From: Nisaea nitritireducens
GTDB taxonomy: Bacteria > Pseudomonadota > Alphaproteobacteria > Thalassobaculales > Thalassobaculaceae
DNA length: 64,000 nucleotides
Direction of reading: 5' to 3'
NCBI RefSeq assembly: GCF_014904795.1
Contig: NZ_JACZFS010000038.1
Location: forward strand, 1 to 64,000
Shown piece after piece: positions 40,338 to 49,739 of this stretch (within the stretch, counting starts at the first letter, position 1; every line of letters starts with the position of its first letter). The notes below the pieces were generated by a model. That model saw only the letters and a program-made list of their open reading frames with translations, ran no database searches and was not told the DNA's origin. The translations under genes were made by a program, and so were the position numbers.

Positions 40338-41189
40338 TCAGTCTTCCGTCGTCCGTTCCGGCTTGGGGATGGCGACGGTATGGAACCCGCCATCCACATA
40401 GTGGATTTCCCCTGTCACGCCTGCGGACAGATCGCTCAGCAGATAGAGGCCGGCCTGCCCGACTTCCGTCAGGGACGCATTGCGTTTCAGCGGTGCGTTG
40501 GTCTCTGCGAAGCGGAAGGTATGACGGGCATCGGCGATGGCCGATCCGGCAAGGGTCTTCATCGGACCGGCGGAGATCGCATTGACCCGGATACCGTGTT
40601 CGCCCAGATCGGCCGCCAGATACCGGACACTCGCTTCCAGAGCAGCCTTGGCGACACCCATGACATTGTAGTTCGGCGTCGTCCGGTTGGCGCCGAGATA
40701 GGACAGGGTCAGCATGCTGCCGCCGTCCTTCATCAGAGGCCATGCCCGGCGGGCGATGTTGGTGAAGGAGAAGCAGGAGATGTCGAGCGTGTTGAGGAAA
40801 TTCTCCCGCGAGGTGTCCGCGTAGCGGCCTTTCAATTCGTTCTTGTCAGAATAGGCGATGGCGTGCAGCACGAAATCCAGACCGCCCCAGGCAGTGCCAA
40901 TTTCATCGAATGCCCGATCCAGCGCGTCGTCGTCCGAGACGTCGCACATAACGGCGAGCGGGGAGCCGACGCTCTCCGCCAGAGGATGAACCCGCTTTTT
41001 CAGGGACTCGTTCTGGTATGTGAAAGCCAGCTGGGCGCCTTGCGAGGCGGCTGCGGCTGCGATCCCCCAAGCGATCGATCGGTCGTTGGCGACCCCCATG
41101 ATCAGGCCGCGCTTGCCGGCCATCAGGCCTTTATAGGGTGCCGCTTGCGTGTCCTGTTGATCAGCCACGTCGTCAATCAGGTCGGTCAT
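40338..41189 (-). CDS. fabI: Enoyl-[acyl-carrier-protein] reductase (NADH)
   Basis: Reduces trans-2-enoyl-ACP in fatty-acid elongation. The 283-residue SDR-family protein has the FabI cofactor site LIMGVANDRSIAWGIA (about 29-44) and the catalytic Tyr/Lys at Y174 and K181 (YNVMGVAK), with Y164 ten residues before. The N-terminal ~20 residues are an extension over E. coli FabI. It is last in fabA-fabB-fabI, 16 bp after fabB. The Tyr-x6-Lys spacing identifies FabI rather than FabL or FabV. Confidence 0.95.
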   Translation of the reverse strand: MTDLIDDVADQQDTQAAPYKGLMAGKRGLIMGVANDRSIAWGIAAAAASQGAQLAFTYQNESLKKRVHPLAESVGSPLAVMCDVSDDDALDRAFDEIGTAWGGLDFVLHAIAYSDKNELKGRYADTSRENFLNTLDISCFSFTNIARRAWPLMKDGGSMLTLSYLGANRTTPNYNVMGVAKAALEASVRYLAADLGEHGIRVNAISAGPMKTLAGSAIADARHTFRFAETNAPLKRNASLTEVGQAGLYLLSDLSAGVTGEIHYVDGGFHTVAIPKPERTTED

Positions 41190-41205
41190 CCCGGTCGCTC
41201 CGCTA

Positions 41206-42429
41206 TCAGGCGTCGTATTTCTGGAAGGCTAGCACGGCGTTCGTACCGCCGAATCCGAAACTGTTCGACATGGCAACGCGGAGCCCGGCATTGTCGACGC
41301 GCTCCCGAACGATCGGCATGTCCTCGACCTCGGGGTCGACGGTTTCGATGTTGGCTGAGGCTGCGATGAAGTCGTTCTTCATCATCAGGAGCGTGTAAAT
41401 CGCCTCGTGAACGCCGGTCGCGCCTTGCGAATGGCCACTCAGGGATTTTGTAGAACTGATCGGCGGGATTGCGTTTCGGTTCTTGAAGACTTCGCGGATG
41501 CCTTCCAGCTCGATCGTGTCGCCGACCGGCGTACTGGTGCCGTGCGCGTTGATGTAGTCGACCGGACCTTCAACGTCTTTCAGTGCCATCTGCATGCACC
41601 GCACGCCGCCCTCGCCGGAGGGCGCGACCATGTCGGCGCCGTCGGACGTGGCGCCGTACCCGACGATCTCACCGTAGATCTTGGCGCCGCGTGCCTTCGC
41701 GTGCTCAAGCTCTTCGAGGATGAGCACCCCGCCGCCGCCGGAGATAACGAAACCGTCGCGATTGGCATCGTATGCGCGCGATGCTTTGTCGGGCGTGTCG
41801 TTATATTTCGAGGAAAGCGCGCCCATGGCGTCGAACAGAACGGAGAGCGTCCAGTGCAGCTCTTCGCCGCCACCAGCCAGCATGACGTCCTGCTTGCCCA
41901 TCTGGACCAGTTCATACGCGTTGCCGACGCAGTGCGAGCTGGTCGAGCAGGCCGATGAGATGGAATAGCTCAGGCCCTTGATCTTGAAGGCCGTCGACAG
42001 GGTGGCGGAATTGGTGCTGCACATGACCCGGGGCACCATGTAGGGGCCGACCCGTTTCGGACCCTTCTCGCGCGCCGTATCGAAGGCTTGCATCATGTTG
42101 GATGTCGACGGGCCGCCGGAGCCCATGACCAGGCCGGTCATGGGGTTGCTGATATCCTCGGGCTCCAGGCCAGCGTCTTCGATAGCCTGCTGGGCCGCGA
42201 TGTAATTGTAGGCCGCGCCGTTACCCATGAAGCGCATCAGCTTGCGATCGATATGTTCCGCCGGGTCCAGCTTGATCGAGCCGTGGACATGGGAGCGGAA
42301 ACCGAGATCGGCATAGTCCGGTGCGAATTCGATGCCGGACTTGCCGGCACGCAGGGAAGCGGTCACTTCCTCTGCATTGTTGCCGATGCTGGAGACGATC
42401 CCGAGCCCGGTGACGACGACGCGACGCAT
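41206..42429 (-). CDS. fabB: 3-oxoacyl-[acyl-carrier-protein] synthase I
   Basis: Condensing enzyme needed to elongate unsaturated acyl chains. The 407-residue protein starts [21 protein letters not shown] and has the Cys-His-His triad: Cys161 in [12 protein letters not shown], His in [11 protein letters not shown] and His in [11 protein letters not shown]. The SACSTSSHC context and pairing with fabA identify FabB rather than FabF. The ATG at 42429 abuts the fabA stop; the frame is open further only inside fabA. Confidence 0.96.
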   Translation of the reverse strand: MRRVVVTGLGIVSSIGNNAEEVTASLRAGKSGIEFAPDYADLGFRSHVHGSIKLDPAEHIDRKLMRFMGNGAAYNYIAAQQAIEDAGLEPEDISNPMTGLVMGSGGPSTSNMMQAFDTAREKGPKRVGPYMVPRVMCSTNSATLSTAFKIKGLSYSISSACSTSSHCVGNAYELVQMGKQDVMLAGGGEELHWTLSVLFDAMGALSSKYNDTPDKASRAYDANRDGFVISGGGGVLILEELEHAKARGAKIYGEIVGYGATSDGADMVAPSGEGGVRCMQMALKDVEGPVDYINAHGTSTPVGDTIELEGIREVFKNRNAIPPISSTKSLSGHSQGATGVHEAIYTLLMMKNDFIAASANIETVDPEVEDMPIVRERVDNAGLRVAMSNSFGFGGTNAVLAFQKYDA

Positions 42430-42430
42430 A

Positions 42431-42964
42431 TCAATTTGCTCCTTCGGCAGCCGTGTTCTGGAACAGTCCGACGCGAATATCCTTGGCCTCGAAGACCGTG
42501 GTGCCGTCGCAATCAACGCGGCCGTCGGCGATCCCCATATAGAGCTTGCGCATGATAACGCGTTTGAGGTCCAGCGTGTAGGTCAGCCGCTTTGCCGAGG
42601 GCAGTACCTGACCGGAGAATTTCACTTCGCCGACAGAGATCGCGCGGCCTGAGCCCGGTCCGCCCATCCAGCCGAGCGTGAAGCCGAGCAGCTGCCACAG
42701 AGCATCCATGCCGAGGCATCCCGGCATCACCGGATCGCCGACGAAATGGCAATCGAAGAACCAGAGATCCGGTTTGATGTCGAACTCAGCCGTCACGACA
42801 CCCTTGTCGTAGGCGCCGCCGCTGGTCGAGAGGTTGGTAATGCGGTCGAACATCAGCATTGGCGGCATTGGAAGCTGCGCATTCCCGGGGCCGAAAAGCT
42901 CTCCCTTGGCGCATTTGATCAGGTCTTCGTAATCGAAGCTGTTCTTTTCCTTGAAGTCCAACAA
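42431..42964 (-). CDS. fabA: 3-hydroxydecanoyl-ACP dehydratase/isomerase
   Basis: Makes cis-3-decenoyl-ACP, the branch point for unsaturated fatty acids. The catalytic His73 ([13 protein letters not shown]) and Asp87 (LGMDALW) keep the 14-residue spacing of E. coli His70/Asp84. The frame is open to an ATG at 43051, but that extension looks unlike FabA. AAGGA lies six bases before a TTG at 42962-42964, itself followed by a second TTG, giving 177 residues, close to the 172 of E. coli. It heads the operon and is divergent from irr. Confidence 0.93.
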   Translation of the reverse strand: MLDFKEKNSFDYEDLIKCAKGELFGPGNAQLPMPPMLMFDRITNLSTSGGAYDKGVVTAEFDIKPDLWFFDCHFVGDPVMPGCLGMDALWQLLGFTLGWMGGPGSGRAISVGEVKFSGQVLPSAKRLTYTLDLKRVIMRKLYMGIADGRVDCDGTTVFEAKDIRVGLFQNTAAEGAN

Positions 42965-43129
42965 TGCCGTTCCTTCCCGTACGTCAGCGCTTATCGTCTG
43001 GCGGGACCTTGTTCGGCCCCATGATAGACTGCAACCGCGCGACCGCGCCATCTCTCACGTTTCATGCACCGCCTACCCTAAATATAGTAGGGAGCGCAAG
43101 CAATCAGGTGGCGCAAGATGCCCGATGAC

Positions 43130-43135
43130 TTGACA
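43130..43135 (+). promoter_or_regulatory. Consensus -35 element upstream of irr
   Basis: A perfect TTGACA lies 80 bp before the irr ATG in the fabA-irr gap. No good -10 hexamer sits 16-18 bp downstream, so the promoter is only suggestive. I saw no iron control element of the TTTAGAA/TTCTAAA type nearby. Confidence 0.25.
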
Positions 43136-43215
43136 TATGGGACGGATTAACGCTCTGTCTAAGGATTGAGGCGCCTGAATGGCGAGACCCCGAGAGACCG
43201 AATGGGATACCGGGA

Positions 43216-43647
43216 ATGAGTAGTGCTGAAACCCATAGCGAAACGCAGAGCCTGTCCGGGCGCCTGACGAAGGCCGGACTGCGCCCGACGCGTCAGCGTC
43301 TTGCCCTTGCGGATCTTCTGTATGCGGCGGGCGACCGTCACGTGACGGCAGAGCAGCTTCACAAGGAAGCTGGCGAAGCCGGGATCACGGTTTCGCTCGC
43401 CACGGTTTACAACACTTTGCATCAGTTCACCGGATCCGGTTTGCTGCGGGAAGTCGTGGTTGAATCCGGTCGTTCCTATTTCGATACGAACACCACGGAT
43501 CACCATCATTTCTTCGTCGAGGACGAGTTGCGTCTGACGGATATCCCGGCGGAGAGGGTTGGTTTCGTCAATCTTCCGGATGCGCCGGAAGGCACGGAAA
43601 TCGAGCGGGTCGATCTGATTATCCGTCTCAAGGCGAAAGAACTGTAG
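43216..43647 (+). CDS. irr: Iron response regulator Irr (Fur family, haem-responsive)
   Basis: Fur-family repressor that in Rhizobiales senses haem and is degraded or inactivated when haem is plentiful. The 143-residue protein has the winged-helix part GLRPTRQRLALADLLYAAG and SLATVYNTLHQFTGSGLLRE, and the His-rich haem/metal motif TDHHHFF (HHH at 96-98) diagnostic of Irr. It lacks the C-terminal CxxC pairs of zinc-bearing Fur proteins. No clear N-terminal haem regulatory motif with Cys-Pro is present, as in the Rhizobium leguminosarum type. The adjacent fabA operon is a recurrent neighbour in alphaproteobacteria. Confidence 0.93.
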   Translation: MSSAETHSETQSLSGRLTKAGLRPTRQRLALADLLYAAGDRHVTAEQLHKEAGEAGITVSLATVYNTLHQFTGSGLLREVVVESGRSYFDTNTTDHHHFFVEDELRLTDIPAERVGFVNLPDAPEGTEIERVDLIIRLKAKEL

Positions 43648-43704
43648 GGCGGATCAAAAGCCCGCGAGATTCTAGCGCCCCTGTGTTTTAGCGCCCTTCT
43701 ATTA

Positions 43705-44223
43705 TCAGCGCAGGGACTCGTCCACGCGGATACCCCAGATCGCCGATCTGTGTACCCAGCCGCTGAGGCCGGATACTTCAATCTCACACCATTCCCGCGC
43801 GCAGCTTTCCAGCCAGGCGATCACGCCCGGCTCCAGATGCGCCACTGCCGGCGCGCTGTCGGCGGACTCGCGGCGGAGCGTCCGGTTGCGGCCAATCACC
43901 AGTACGGAACGCCGGCCTGACAGCATGCTCTGATGCACCCAGCCCTCGGTGCCTTCAAAATCCCGGACTTTCCGCCAGTTCTCGAACTCGGAAACGATCT
44001 CGACCGGCATGTTCTCCCGGACGAAGACCCAGTCCACCGGATACCGCACGCCGGGCCCGGTCCGGACATTGACCTCTTCGGCCTGAAGCGTGACATAGCG
44101 GGGAATCGGCAGGCCGGTTACGCTGCCAACGGTCTCGGCCCGAACGGCCGTATTCAGGCCGGCCAGTAACGAAGTCGGGACGATCAGCAGGGCGAGGATC
44201 AGCGAGAGCGGTTTCAGAAACAT
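43705..44223 (-). CDS. Exported protein with two bacterial SH3 domains
   Basis: A 172-residue protein with a signal peptide (FLKPLSLILALLIVPTSLLAG, cleavage probably after AVRA near 30), followed by an SH3b domain (LQAEEVNVRTGPGVRYPVDW through EGWVHQSMLSG) and a second, weaker SH3-like unit ending GWVHRSAIWGIR. Such proteins are periplasmic and are thought to bind cell-wall peptides. The ATG at 44223 is chosen over 44250 because it leaves a clean signal peptide. It is divergent from the dehydrogenase gene. Confidence 0.85.
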   Translation of the reverse strand: MFLKPLSLILALLIVPTSLLAGLNTAVRAETVGSVTGLPIPRYVTLQAEEVNVRTGPGVRYPVDWVFVRENMPVEIVSEFENWRKVRDFEGTEGWVHQSMLSGRRSVLVIGRNRTLRRESADSAPAVAHLEPGVIAWLESCAREWCEIEVSGLSGWVHRSAIWGIRVDESLR

Positions 44224-44286
44224 AGTGCGTATCCCGGATTGACGGCCCACCCTACCACTACGATTGGGGTGGAGTAAGAGGGCGCG

Positions 44287-44300
44287 CCGCTATATAGCGG
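44287..44300. promoter_or_regulatory. Perfect 14-bp palindrome between divergent genes
   Basis: CCGCTATATAGCGG is fully self-complementary and is preceded by the palindromic GGCGCGCC (44281-44288). It lies 63 bp from the SH3 gene and 82 bp from the dehydrogenase gene. The TATATA core could serve as a -10 element for either strand, or the site could be an operator. Confidence 0.35.
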
Positions 44301-44382
44301 AGATACTTGCCACTTTGTGGACAATTCACCGGACGCCTGATATTTCCCGGAAGAACAGGGTTTCGGGGCGAAGGATAAATCC

Positions 44383-45369
44383 ATGACAACCAGTAAGCCG
44401 CTTGTCATCGTCACGCGGAAGCTTCCGGATCCGGTGGAAACCCGGATGATGGAGCTATTCGATACGCGGCTGAACATGTCGGATGAGCCGTTCTCGAGGG
44501 AGCAGCTGAAGGCCGCCATGGCCGAAGCGGACATTCTTGTTCCGACCGTCACAGACAAGCTTGACGCCAAATTGATCGAGGATGCCGGCCCGGGTCTGAA
44601 GCTGATTGCTTCTTTCGGCACGGGTGTCGACCATATCGATGTGCCTGCGGCCAAGAAGAAGGGCATCATCGTCACCAACACCCCCGGCGTGCTGACCGAG
44701 GATACGGCGGACATGACCATGGCGCTGATCCTTGCGGTGCCGCGCCGTCTGGTCGAAGGCGAAAAGCTGGTCCGCTCCGGAAAGTGGGAAGGCTGGGGGC
44801 CGACGGTGATGCTTGGTCACCGCATCCACGGCAAGCGCCTCGGCATTATCGGCATGGGCCGGATCGGACAGGCTGTGGCGAAGCGGGCCCGCGGGTTCGG
44901 GCTTTCGGTCCACTATCACAACCGCCGGCGGTTGCATCCCGAGATCGAGCAGGAGCTGGAAGCGACCTATTGGGACAATCTGGATCAGATGCTGTCCCGC
45001 ATGGATATCGTCTCGGTGAACTGCCCGCGCACACCTGCCACCTACCACATGCTGAATGCGCGTCGGCTCGCGCTGCTGCAACCGCATGCCTATCTGGTCA
45101 ACACCTCGCGCGGCGAGGTGGTGGACGAGGAGGCGCTGGTTCAGGCGCTGTCAAACCGGGACTTCGCCGGTGCGGGCCTGGATGTGTTCGAGCACGAGCC
45201 GCAGGTCGACCCGAAGCTGCTGAACCTCTCCAATGTCGTGCTGCTGCCGCATATGGGCTCGGCGACGATCGAGGGACGGATCGATATGGGGGAAAAGGTG
45301 ATCGTGAACGTGAAGACGTTCGTCGACGGCCACAGGCCACCTGACAGGGTGCTCGAACTCGAGTTCTAG
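44383..45369 (+). CDS. D-2-hydroxyacid dehydrogenase (glyoxylate/hydroxypyruvate reductase type)
   Basis: NAD(P)-dependent reductase of the 328-residue GyaR/GhrB group. Motifs: LGIIGMGRIGQAVAKRARGFG in the cofactor domain, NCPRTPATYHMLNARRL, the substrate-binding Arg in NTSRGEVVDEEAL, the acid in DVFEHEPQVDPKL and the catalytic His in LPHMGSATIEGR. The substrate is most likely glyoxylate or hydroxypyruvate, but other 2-oxoacids are possible. It follows the divergent SH3 gene, with a palindrome in the shared upstream region. Confidence 0.9.
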   Translation: MTTSKPLVIVTRKLPDPVETRMMELFDTRLNMSDEPFSREQLKAAMAEADILVPTVTDKLDAKLIEDAGPGLKLIASFGTGVDHIDVPAAKKKGIIVTNTPGVLTEDTADMTMALILAVPRRLVEGEKLVRSGKWEGWGPTVMLGHRIHGKRLGIIGMGRIGQAVAKRARGFGLSVHYHNRRRLHPEIEQELEATYWDNLDQMLSRMDIVSVNCPRTPATYHMLNARRLALLQPHAYLVNTSRGEVVDEEALVQALSNRDFAGAGLDVFEHEPQVDPKLLNLSNVVLLPHMGSATIEGRIDMGEKVIVNVKTFVDGHRPPDRVLELEF

Positions 45370-45392
45370 GCTTCCGGTTTACAGACCGCCAC

Positions 45393-45572
45393 TTACTGGC
45401 CGAAAAACGCGCTGGCGTCGCCGGAGCCGACCATTACGCCGACCAGAACCAGACTCAGGACCAGGGTGATCCCGAGAAGGGGCAGCCCCCAGGACCCGCT
45501 GGCCTGGAGATCGGCTTCGCTTGGCACCACGCCGTTGCCGCCGTTTCGTTTTTTCGCTTTGTGCCCATTCAT
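45393..45572 (-). CDS. Small single-span membrane protein (59 aa)
   Basis: A 59-codon gene with a GGGAGAG ribosome site about ten bases before the ATG at 45572. The product starts MNGHKAKKRNGGNG (basic, cytoplasmic by the positive-inside rule), continues VVPSEADLQASGSWG and has a clear membrane helix, GLPLLGITLVLSLVLVGVMV (about 29-48), with a short C-terminal tail GSGDASAFFGQ. It follows moeB on the same strand after a 176-bp gap and faces the dehydrogenase gene. I do not recognise the family; the composition and ribosome site argue that it is real. Confidence 0.6.
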   Translation of the reverse strand: MNGHKAKKRNGGNGVVPSEADLQASGSWGLPLLGITLVLSLVLVGVMVGSGDASAFFGQ

Positions 45573-45748
45573 GGTTCTTACTCTCCCGGACCGACCTGGA
45601 TTTCGCCCGATTGCGGAATCAGTCGCGTCCTCATCATTCTCACTCGATTAGATGAAGATATGGTAACGGGCCGGATTATTTCCAATCCGATATCGATCAT
45701 CGACGTGGCATATGACACATGACGATCAGGACCGAATTGAGGCGGAGA

Positions 45749-46537
45749 TCAGGCGATTTCGCGGATGCTCGGGTCGGTGCCGCAGAGTGCGCAGCCTGGA
45801 TCGCGGGCGGCTTTCATCTTCCGAAAGGTCGGGCCCAGCGCATCATAGATCAGGAGATGACCGGAAAGGCTGCTGCCGAGATCGAGCAATTCCTTGATCA
45901 CTTCGGTAGCCTGCAGCGTGCCGATGACACCGGCGACCGCCCCCAGAATACCGGCCTCCTCGCAGCGCGGGATCATCCCCGGTGGCGGCTCGGTCGGGAA
46001 CAGGCAGCGGTAGCAGGGCTCGCCCTCATGCCCGGAGACGCCGCCGCGGAATGTCGCAAGCTGACCCTCGAAGCGGAGCAGGGAGCCGGAGACCAGTGGC
46101 TTGCCGGCAAAATAGGCGGCATCGTTGACGAGATAGCGGGTGGCGAAATTGTCACTGCCATCGGCGATCAGGTCATAGTCGGCGAAAAGGGCCGCCGCGT
46201 TTTCAGCGGTCAGCCGTTCCTCGTACTGGTTCACCTGAATGCCTGGATTAATCCGGGCGACGGACTCCGCCGCCGATGCGACCTTGGAGATACCGATCGA
46301 AGCGGTGCCGTGAGCGATCTGCCGCTGCAGGTTGGTCAGATCGACTTCATCATCATCGACAATGCCGAGAGTGCCGACCCCGGCGGCGGCGAGATAGAGC
46401 AGCAGTGGCGAGCCGAGCCCGCCAGCGCCGATCACCAGAACCCGGGCCGAGAGGAGGCGCTCCTGCCCCTCCTCGCCGACCTCGTCCAGAATCAGGTGGC
46501 GGGCATATCGATGGAACTGTTCGTCGTTCAGTTCCAT
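45749..46537 (-). CDS. moeB: MoeB/ThiF/HesA-family adenylyltransferase
   Basis: E1-like enzyme that adenylates the C-terminal Gly-Gly of a sulfur-carrier protein (MoaD or ThiS type). The 262-residue protein has the nucleotide-binding VLVIGAGGLGSPLLLYLAAAG, the Arg/Asp-containing GIVDDDEVDLTNLQRQIAH, and four zinc Cys in CYRC and CALC. There is no rhodanese domain. It is five bases after cysK, so sulfur transfer for molybdopterin, thiamin or CysO-like cysteine synthesis fits; the pairing with cysK makes the sulfur link likely but not the exact partner. Confidence 0.88.
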   Translation of the reverse strand: MELNDEQFHRYARHLILDEVGEEGQERLLSARVLVIGAGGLGSPLLLYLAAAGVGTLGIVDDDEVDLTNLQRQIAHGTASIGISKVASAAESVARINPGIQVNQYEERLTAENAAALFADYDLIADGSDNFATRYLVNDAAYFAGKPLVSGSLLRFEGQLATFRGGVSGHEGEPCYRCLFPTEPPPGMIPRCEEAGILGAVAGVIGTLQATEVIKELLDLGSSLSGHLLIYDALGPTFRKMKAARDPGCALCGTDPSIREIA

Positions 46538-46542
46538 GCCGC

Positions 46543-47502
46543 TTATTCCCCGAGGCCCTCGAACAGGGCGGTCGAGAGATAGCGCTCGGCGAAGCTCGGG
46601 ATGATGACGACGATCCGCTTGCCTTCCATTTCCGGGCGCTTGCCGATCTCGAAAGCAGCAGCAAGGGCGGCGCCTGAGGAGATGCCGGCCGGCAAGCCTT
46701 CGATGCGGGCTGCCTCGCGGCTGGTCTCGATAGCGGTCTCGTTGCTGACCTTGATAATCTCGTCATAGATCTTCGTGTCGAGAATGTCCGGCACGAAACC
46801 GGCGCCAATCCCCTGGATCTTGTGCGGTGCCGGGCTGCCGCCGGAGAGCACCGGGCTGGCTTCTGGCTCGACGGCCACGACATGGAGTTTCGGGTTGCGC
46901 TGCTTCAGCACGCCGCCGGCGCCCGTGATGGTGCCGCCCGTGCCGATACCGGAGACAAAGGCGTCGATATCGCCGCCGGTATCCGCCCAGATTTCCTCCG
47001 CCGTGGTGCGGACATGGATATCCGGGTTCGCCGGGTTGGCGAATTGCTGCGGCATGAAGGAGCCCGGCGTTTTGGCGACCAGCTCCTCGGCCTTCGCGAT
47101 TGCGCCTTTCATGCCCAGCGGTGCCTCGGTCAGCACAATTTCGGCCCCGAGGAACGCCAGCATCTTGCGGCGCTCGATCGACATGGATTCCGGCATGGTC
47201 AGGACCAGCTTGTAGCCCTTGGCAGCCGCGACGAAGGCAAGGCCGATGCCGGTATTGCCACTGGTCGGCTCGATAATGGTGGCGCCCGGTTTGAGCTCTC
47301 CGGAGGCTTCGGCGGCTTCGATCATCGCCTTGCCGATCCGGTCCTTTACCGAGGCCAGCGGATTGAAGAACTCAAGCTTCGCAAGGATGTCCGCCTTGAC
47401 GCCCTTGGCTGCTGCCAGCTTCGAGACGCGGACGAGGGGTGTCCCGCCAACCGTATCAAGGATGCTGTCGTAGATTTTTCCGCGGAATTCGGTTGCGCTC
47501 AT
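46543..47502 (-). CDS. cysK: Cysteine synthase A (O-acetylserine sulfhydrylase)
   Basis: PLP enzyme making cysteine from O-acetylserine and sulfide. The 319-residue protein has the PLP lysine K53 in NPLASVKDR, the substrate loop [12 protein letters not shown] and the phosphate-binding [17 protein letters not shown]-like C-terminus (ALFEGLGE) is of CysK type. A strong GGGAGGA ribosome site precedes the start. moeB follows directly. Confidence 0.95.
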   Translation of the reverse strand: MSATEFRGKIYDSILDTVGGTPLVRVSKLAAAKGVKADILAKLEFFNPLASVKDRIGKAMIEAAEASGELKPGATIIEPTSGNTGIGLAFVAAAKGYKLVLTMPESMSIERRKMLAFLGAEIVLTEAPLGMKGAIAKAEELVAKTPGSFMPQQFANPANPDIHVRTTAEEIWADTGGDIDAFVSGIGTGGTITGAGGVLKQRNPKLHVVAVEPEASPVLSGGSPAPHKIQGIGAGFVPDILDTKIYDEIIKVSNETAIETSREAARIEGLPAGISSGAALAAAFEIGKRPEMEGKRIVVIIPSFAERYLSTALFEGLGE

Positions 47503-47623
47503 CTGGTGTTCCTCCCTCGGGGATGTCCTGTCCCGCTCAAGCTGGTCAATCCCGCCCGGCTCTTAAACGGCCGATACGGAACAAGTGTGTGTATGTTCGC
47601 GCGCCAGCGCCCAGTCAGCTGCG

Positions 47624-48082
47624 CTACCCGGTCCCGGTCGAACCGAAGCCGCCGCTACCCCGTGCTGTTTCGTCCAGCTCTTCGACTTCCTGCCAGCGCG
47701 CCTGGATCACCGGCGCCACCAGCATCTGCGCGATCCGCATGCCGCGGGTCACGGTGAAGGGCTGCTGGCCGTGATTGATCAGGATAACGCCGATCTCACC
47801 GCGATAATCCGCATCAATGGTGCCGGGCGTGTTCAACTGGGTAACGCCATTGCGCAGCGCCAGCCCCGAACGGGGCCGGACCTGCGCTTCGAAGCCTGGC
47901 GGCAAGGCGATCGAAAGGCCGGTAGGAATCAGCGTGCGCTCGCCCGGCGCAAGAACGACATCCTCGGAAATCGCGGCCATCAGATCCATGCCGGCGCTGT
48001 CTTGTGTCTGGTATTCCGGCAACGGAAGATCGGCGCCGTGCGACAGGCGGCGGACGCGGACGTCGATGGTGGCGGAAGTCAT
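47624..48082 (-). CDS. dut: Deoxyuridine 5'-triphosphate nucleotidohydrolase
   Basis: Hydrolyses dUTP to dUMP, keeping uracil out of DNA and feeding dTMP synthesis. The 152-residue protein has the five dUTPase motifs: [49 protein letters not shown] and the flexible C-terminal GSGGFGSTG. It overlaps the end of coaBC by four bases, the usual coaBC-dut arrangement. Confidence 0.97.
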   Translation of the reverse strand: MTSATIDVRVRRLSHGADLPLPEYQTQDSAGMDLMAAISEDVVLAPGERTLIPTGLSIALPPGFEAQVRPRSGLALRNGVTQLNTPGTIDADYRGEIGVILINHGQQPFTVTRGMRIAQMLVAPVIQARWQEVEELDETARGSGGFGSTGTG

Positions 48083-49284
48083 GCCGTGAAATGCTCCGTG
48101 ATGCGGGTGGCGAGTTTTGCGGCCACCTCTTTCTTGCTCAGGGTGGGCCAGTCCTCGGCGCCGTCCCCGGTGATCAGGTGAATGGTGTTGGCGTCCCCGC
48201 CGAAGGTGCCCGTCGCCGGGCTGACATCGTTGGCCATGATCCAGTCGCAGCCCTTGCGAGCGCGCTTCTCGGTGGCGTGGGGGATGACGTTTTCCGTTTC
48301 GGCTGCGAAACCAATAACCAGAGCAGGCCGTTTGCCGTCGAGCCCGGAAACCGTCTTCAAGATGTCCGGGTTCTCGGTCATGGAGAGCGCCGGGATATCC
48401 CCGCTGCCATCCTTCTTCAGCTTCTGCGTCGCTTCCTCGGCCACGCGCCAGTCGGCGACGGCGGCGGCGAAGATGGCAATATCGGCAGGCAGGGCGGCTT
48501 CGACCCCGGACAGCATCTGCCGTGCGGTCTCTATATGCTGGACGGTGACCCCTGCCGGATCGGGCTCCCGCGTCGGGCCGGTGACCAGTGTCACCTCGGC
48601 ACCCGCTGCCGCAAGCGCCGCCGCGATGGCGTGGCCCTGCTTGCCGGAAGACCTGTTAGCGATATAGCGCACCGGATCGATCGGCTCATATGTCGGCCCG
48701 CTGGTGACCACGGCGCGCTTGCCTGCCAGAGGTTTCGACGCTGGATCAAGCTGCGCCGCGACGGCTTCGGCAATCGCCGCAGGCTCGGCCATGCGACCCG
48801 GCCCGAACTCGCCACAAGCCATGTCGCCCTCGTCCGGCCCGATGAAGGAAATGCCGCGCTCCGTCAGGACTTTCACGTTCTCCTGCGTCGCCGCATGGGT
48901 CCACATTCGGACATTCATCGCCGGTGCGGCCAGCACCGGCGTGTCGGTGGCAAGCAGCAATGTGGAGGCAAGATCGCCCGCCAGCCCGGCCCGCATCTTC
49001 GCCAGCAAATCGGCGGTGGCCGGCGCGACGACAATCAGATCGGCGGAACGGGAAAGCTGGATATGCCCCATCTCCGCCTCGTCGGTGAGGGAGAAGAGAT
49101 CGGTATAGACCTTGTCTTCGGTCAGCGCCGAGAGACTAAGCGGCGTGACGAATTCCTCGCCCGCTTTCGTCAGCACCGCGCGCACGGCAATGCCGCGCTT
49201 GCGCAGCAGCCGCACCAGCTCCAGCGCCTTATAGGCGGCTATGCCGCCGCCGACGATCAGCAGAACCCGTTTGCCGGAGGCCAT
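48079..49284 (-). CDS. coaBC: Bifunctional phosphopantothenoylcysteine decarboxylase / phosphopantothenate-cysteine ligase
   Basis: Two consecutive steps of coenzyme A synthesis. The 401-residue protein has an FMN-binding CoaC domain (about 1-185) with [35 protein letters not shown] carrying the active His region and [13 protein letters not shown] with the active Cys, and a CoaB domain (about 190-401) with [20 protein letters not shown]. The DUF4160/DUF2442 pair lies between it and ubiB on the other strand, which is unusual for this conserved block. Confidence 0.96.
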   Translation of the reverse strand: MASGKRVLLIVGGGIAAYKALELVRLLRKRGIAVRAVLTKAGEEFVTPLSLSALTEDKVYTDLFSLTDEAEMGHIQLSRSADLIVVAPATADLLAKMRAGLAGDLASTLLLATDTPVLAAPAMNVRMWTHAATQENVKVLTERGISFIGPDEGDMACGEFGPGRMAEPAAIAEAVAAQLDPASKPLAGKRAVVTSGPTYEPIDPVRYIANRSSGKQGHAIAAALAAAGAEVTLVTGPTREPDPAGVTVQHIETARQMLSGVEAALPADIAIFAAAVADWRVAEEATQKLKKDGSGDIPALSMTENPDILKTVSGLDGKRPALVIGFAAETENVIPHATEKRARKGCDWIMANDVSPATGTFGGDANTIHLITGDGAEDWPTLSKKEVAAKLATRITEHFTA

Positions 49285-49514
49285 GTCCCGGACCTTTCAG
49301 ATGTCTCAGACGAGGCGGACTCTAGGGCCGGTGCAGTCGGGAGGCAAGGAGGGGGCACTATCATCCCGGAGATGGCGGAACCGCTGCAATGGCTTCGGGA
49401 GACTCTGCGTGAGGGTTGTTTCCTCGGCGCGGCTGAAAAACCGGCCTGTTCCTCTCATATTTGAGGATACAAACACGAAAAATTTTCGTATTATTTGCAG
49501 CGCGGGTCAACCGG

Positions 49515-49739
49515 ATGCCGACAATCAGGATATTCACGAATTGCAGGATAGTGATGTATTTCGACGACCATCTCCCGCCACATTTCCATGTGATCACGAC
49601 CGATCATCGCGAAGCGCTGGTCGCGCTTGAGGATAATAGGATTCTCGCGGGGCTTCCGGCACGGGAGGTTCGTGAGGCACTTGATTGGGCTGCGGAGCAC
49701 CGTGCGTTGATCGTAGCGAAGTGGGCGGAGTTGAACTGA
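49515..49739 (+). CDS. DUF4160 family protein
   Basis: A 74-residue protein with the DUF4160 signature: MPTIRIFTNCRIVMYFDDHLPPHFHV, where the Asp-His-x3-His-x-His run is reminiscent of a metal or catalytic site. The frame is open to 49461, but the ATG at 49515 gives the canonical family N-terminus. Its stop overlaps the start of the DUF2442-HTH gene (TGATG), so the two are coupled. DUF4160 and DUF2442 genes are often paired and resemble toxin-antitoxin modules in size and layout; no activity is shown here. Confidence 0.8.
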   Translation: MPTIRIFTNCRIVMYFDDHLPPHFHVITTDHREALVALEDNRILAGLPAREVREALDWAAEHRALIVAKWAELN

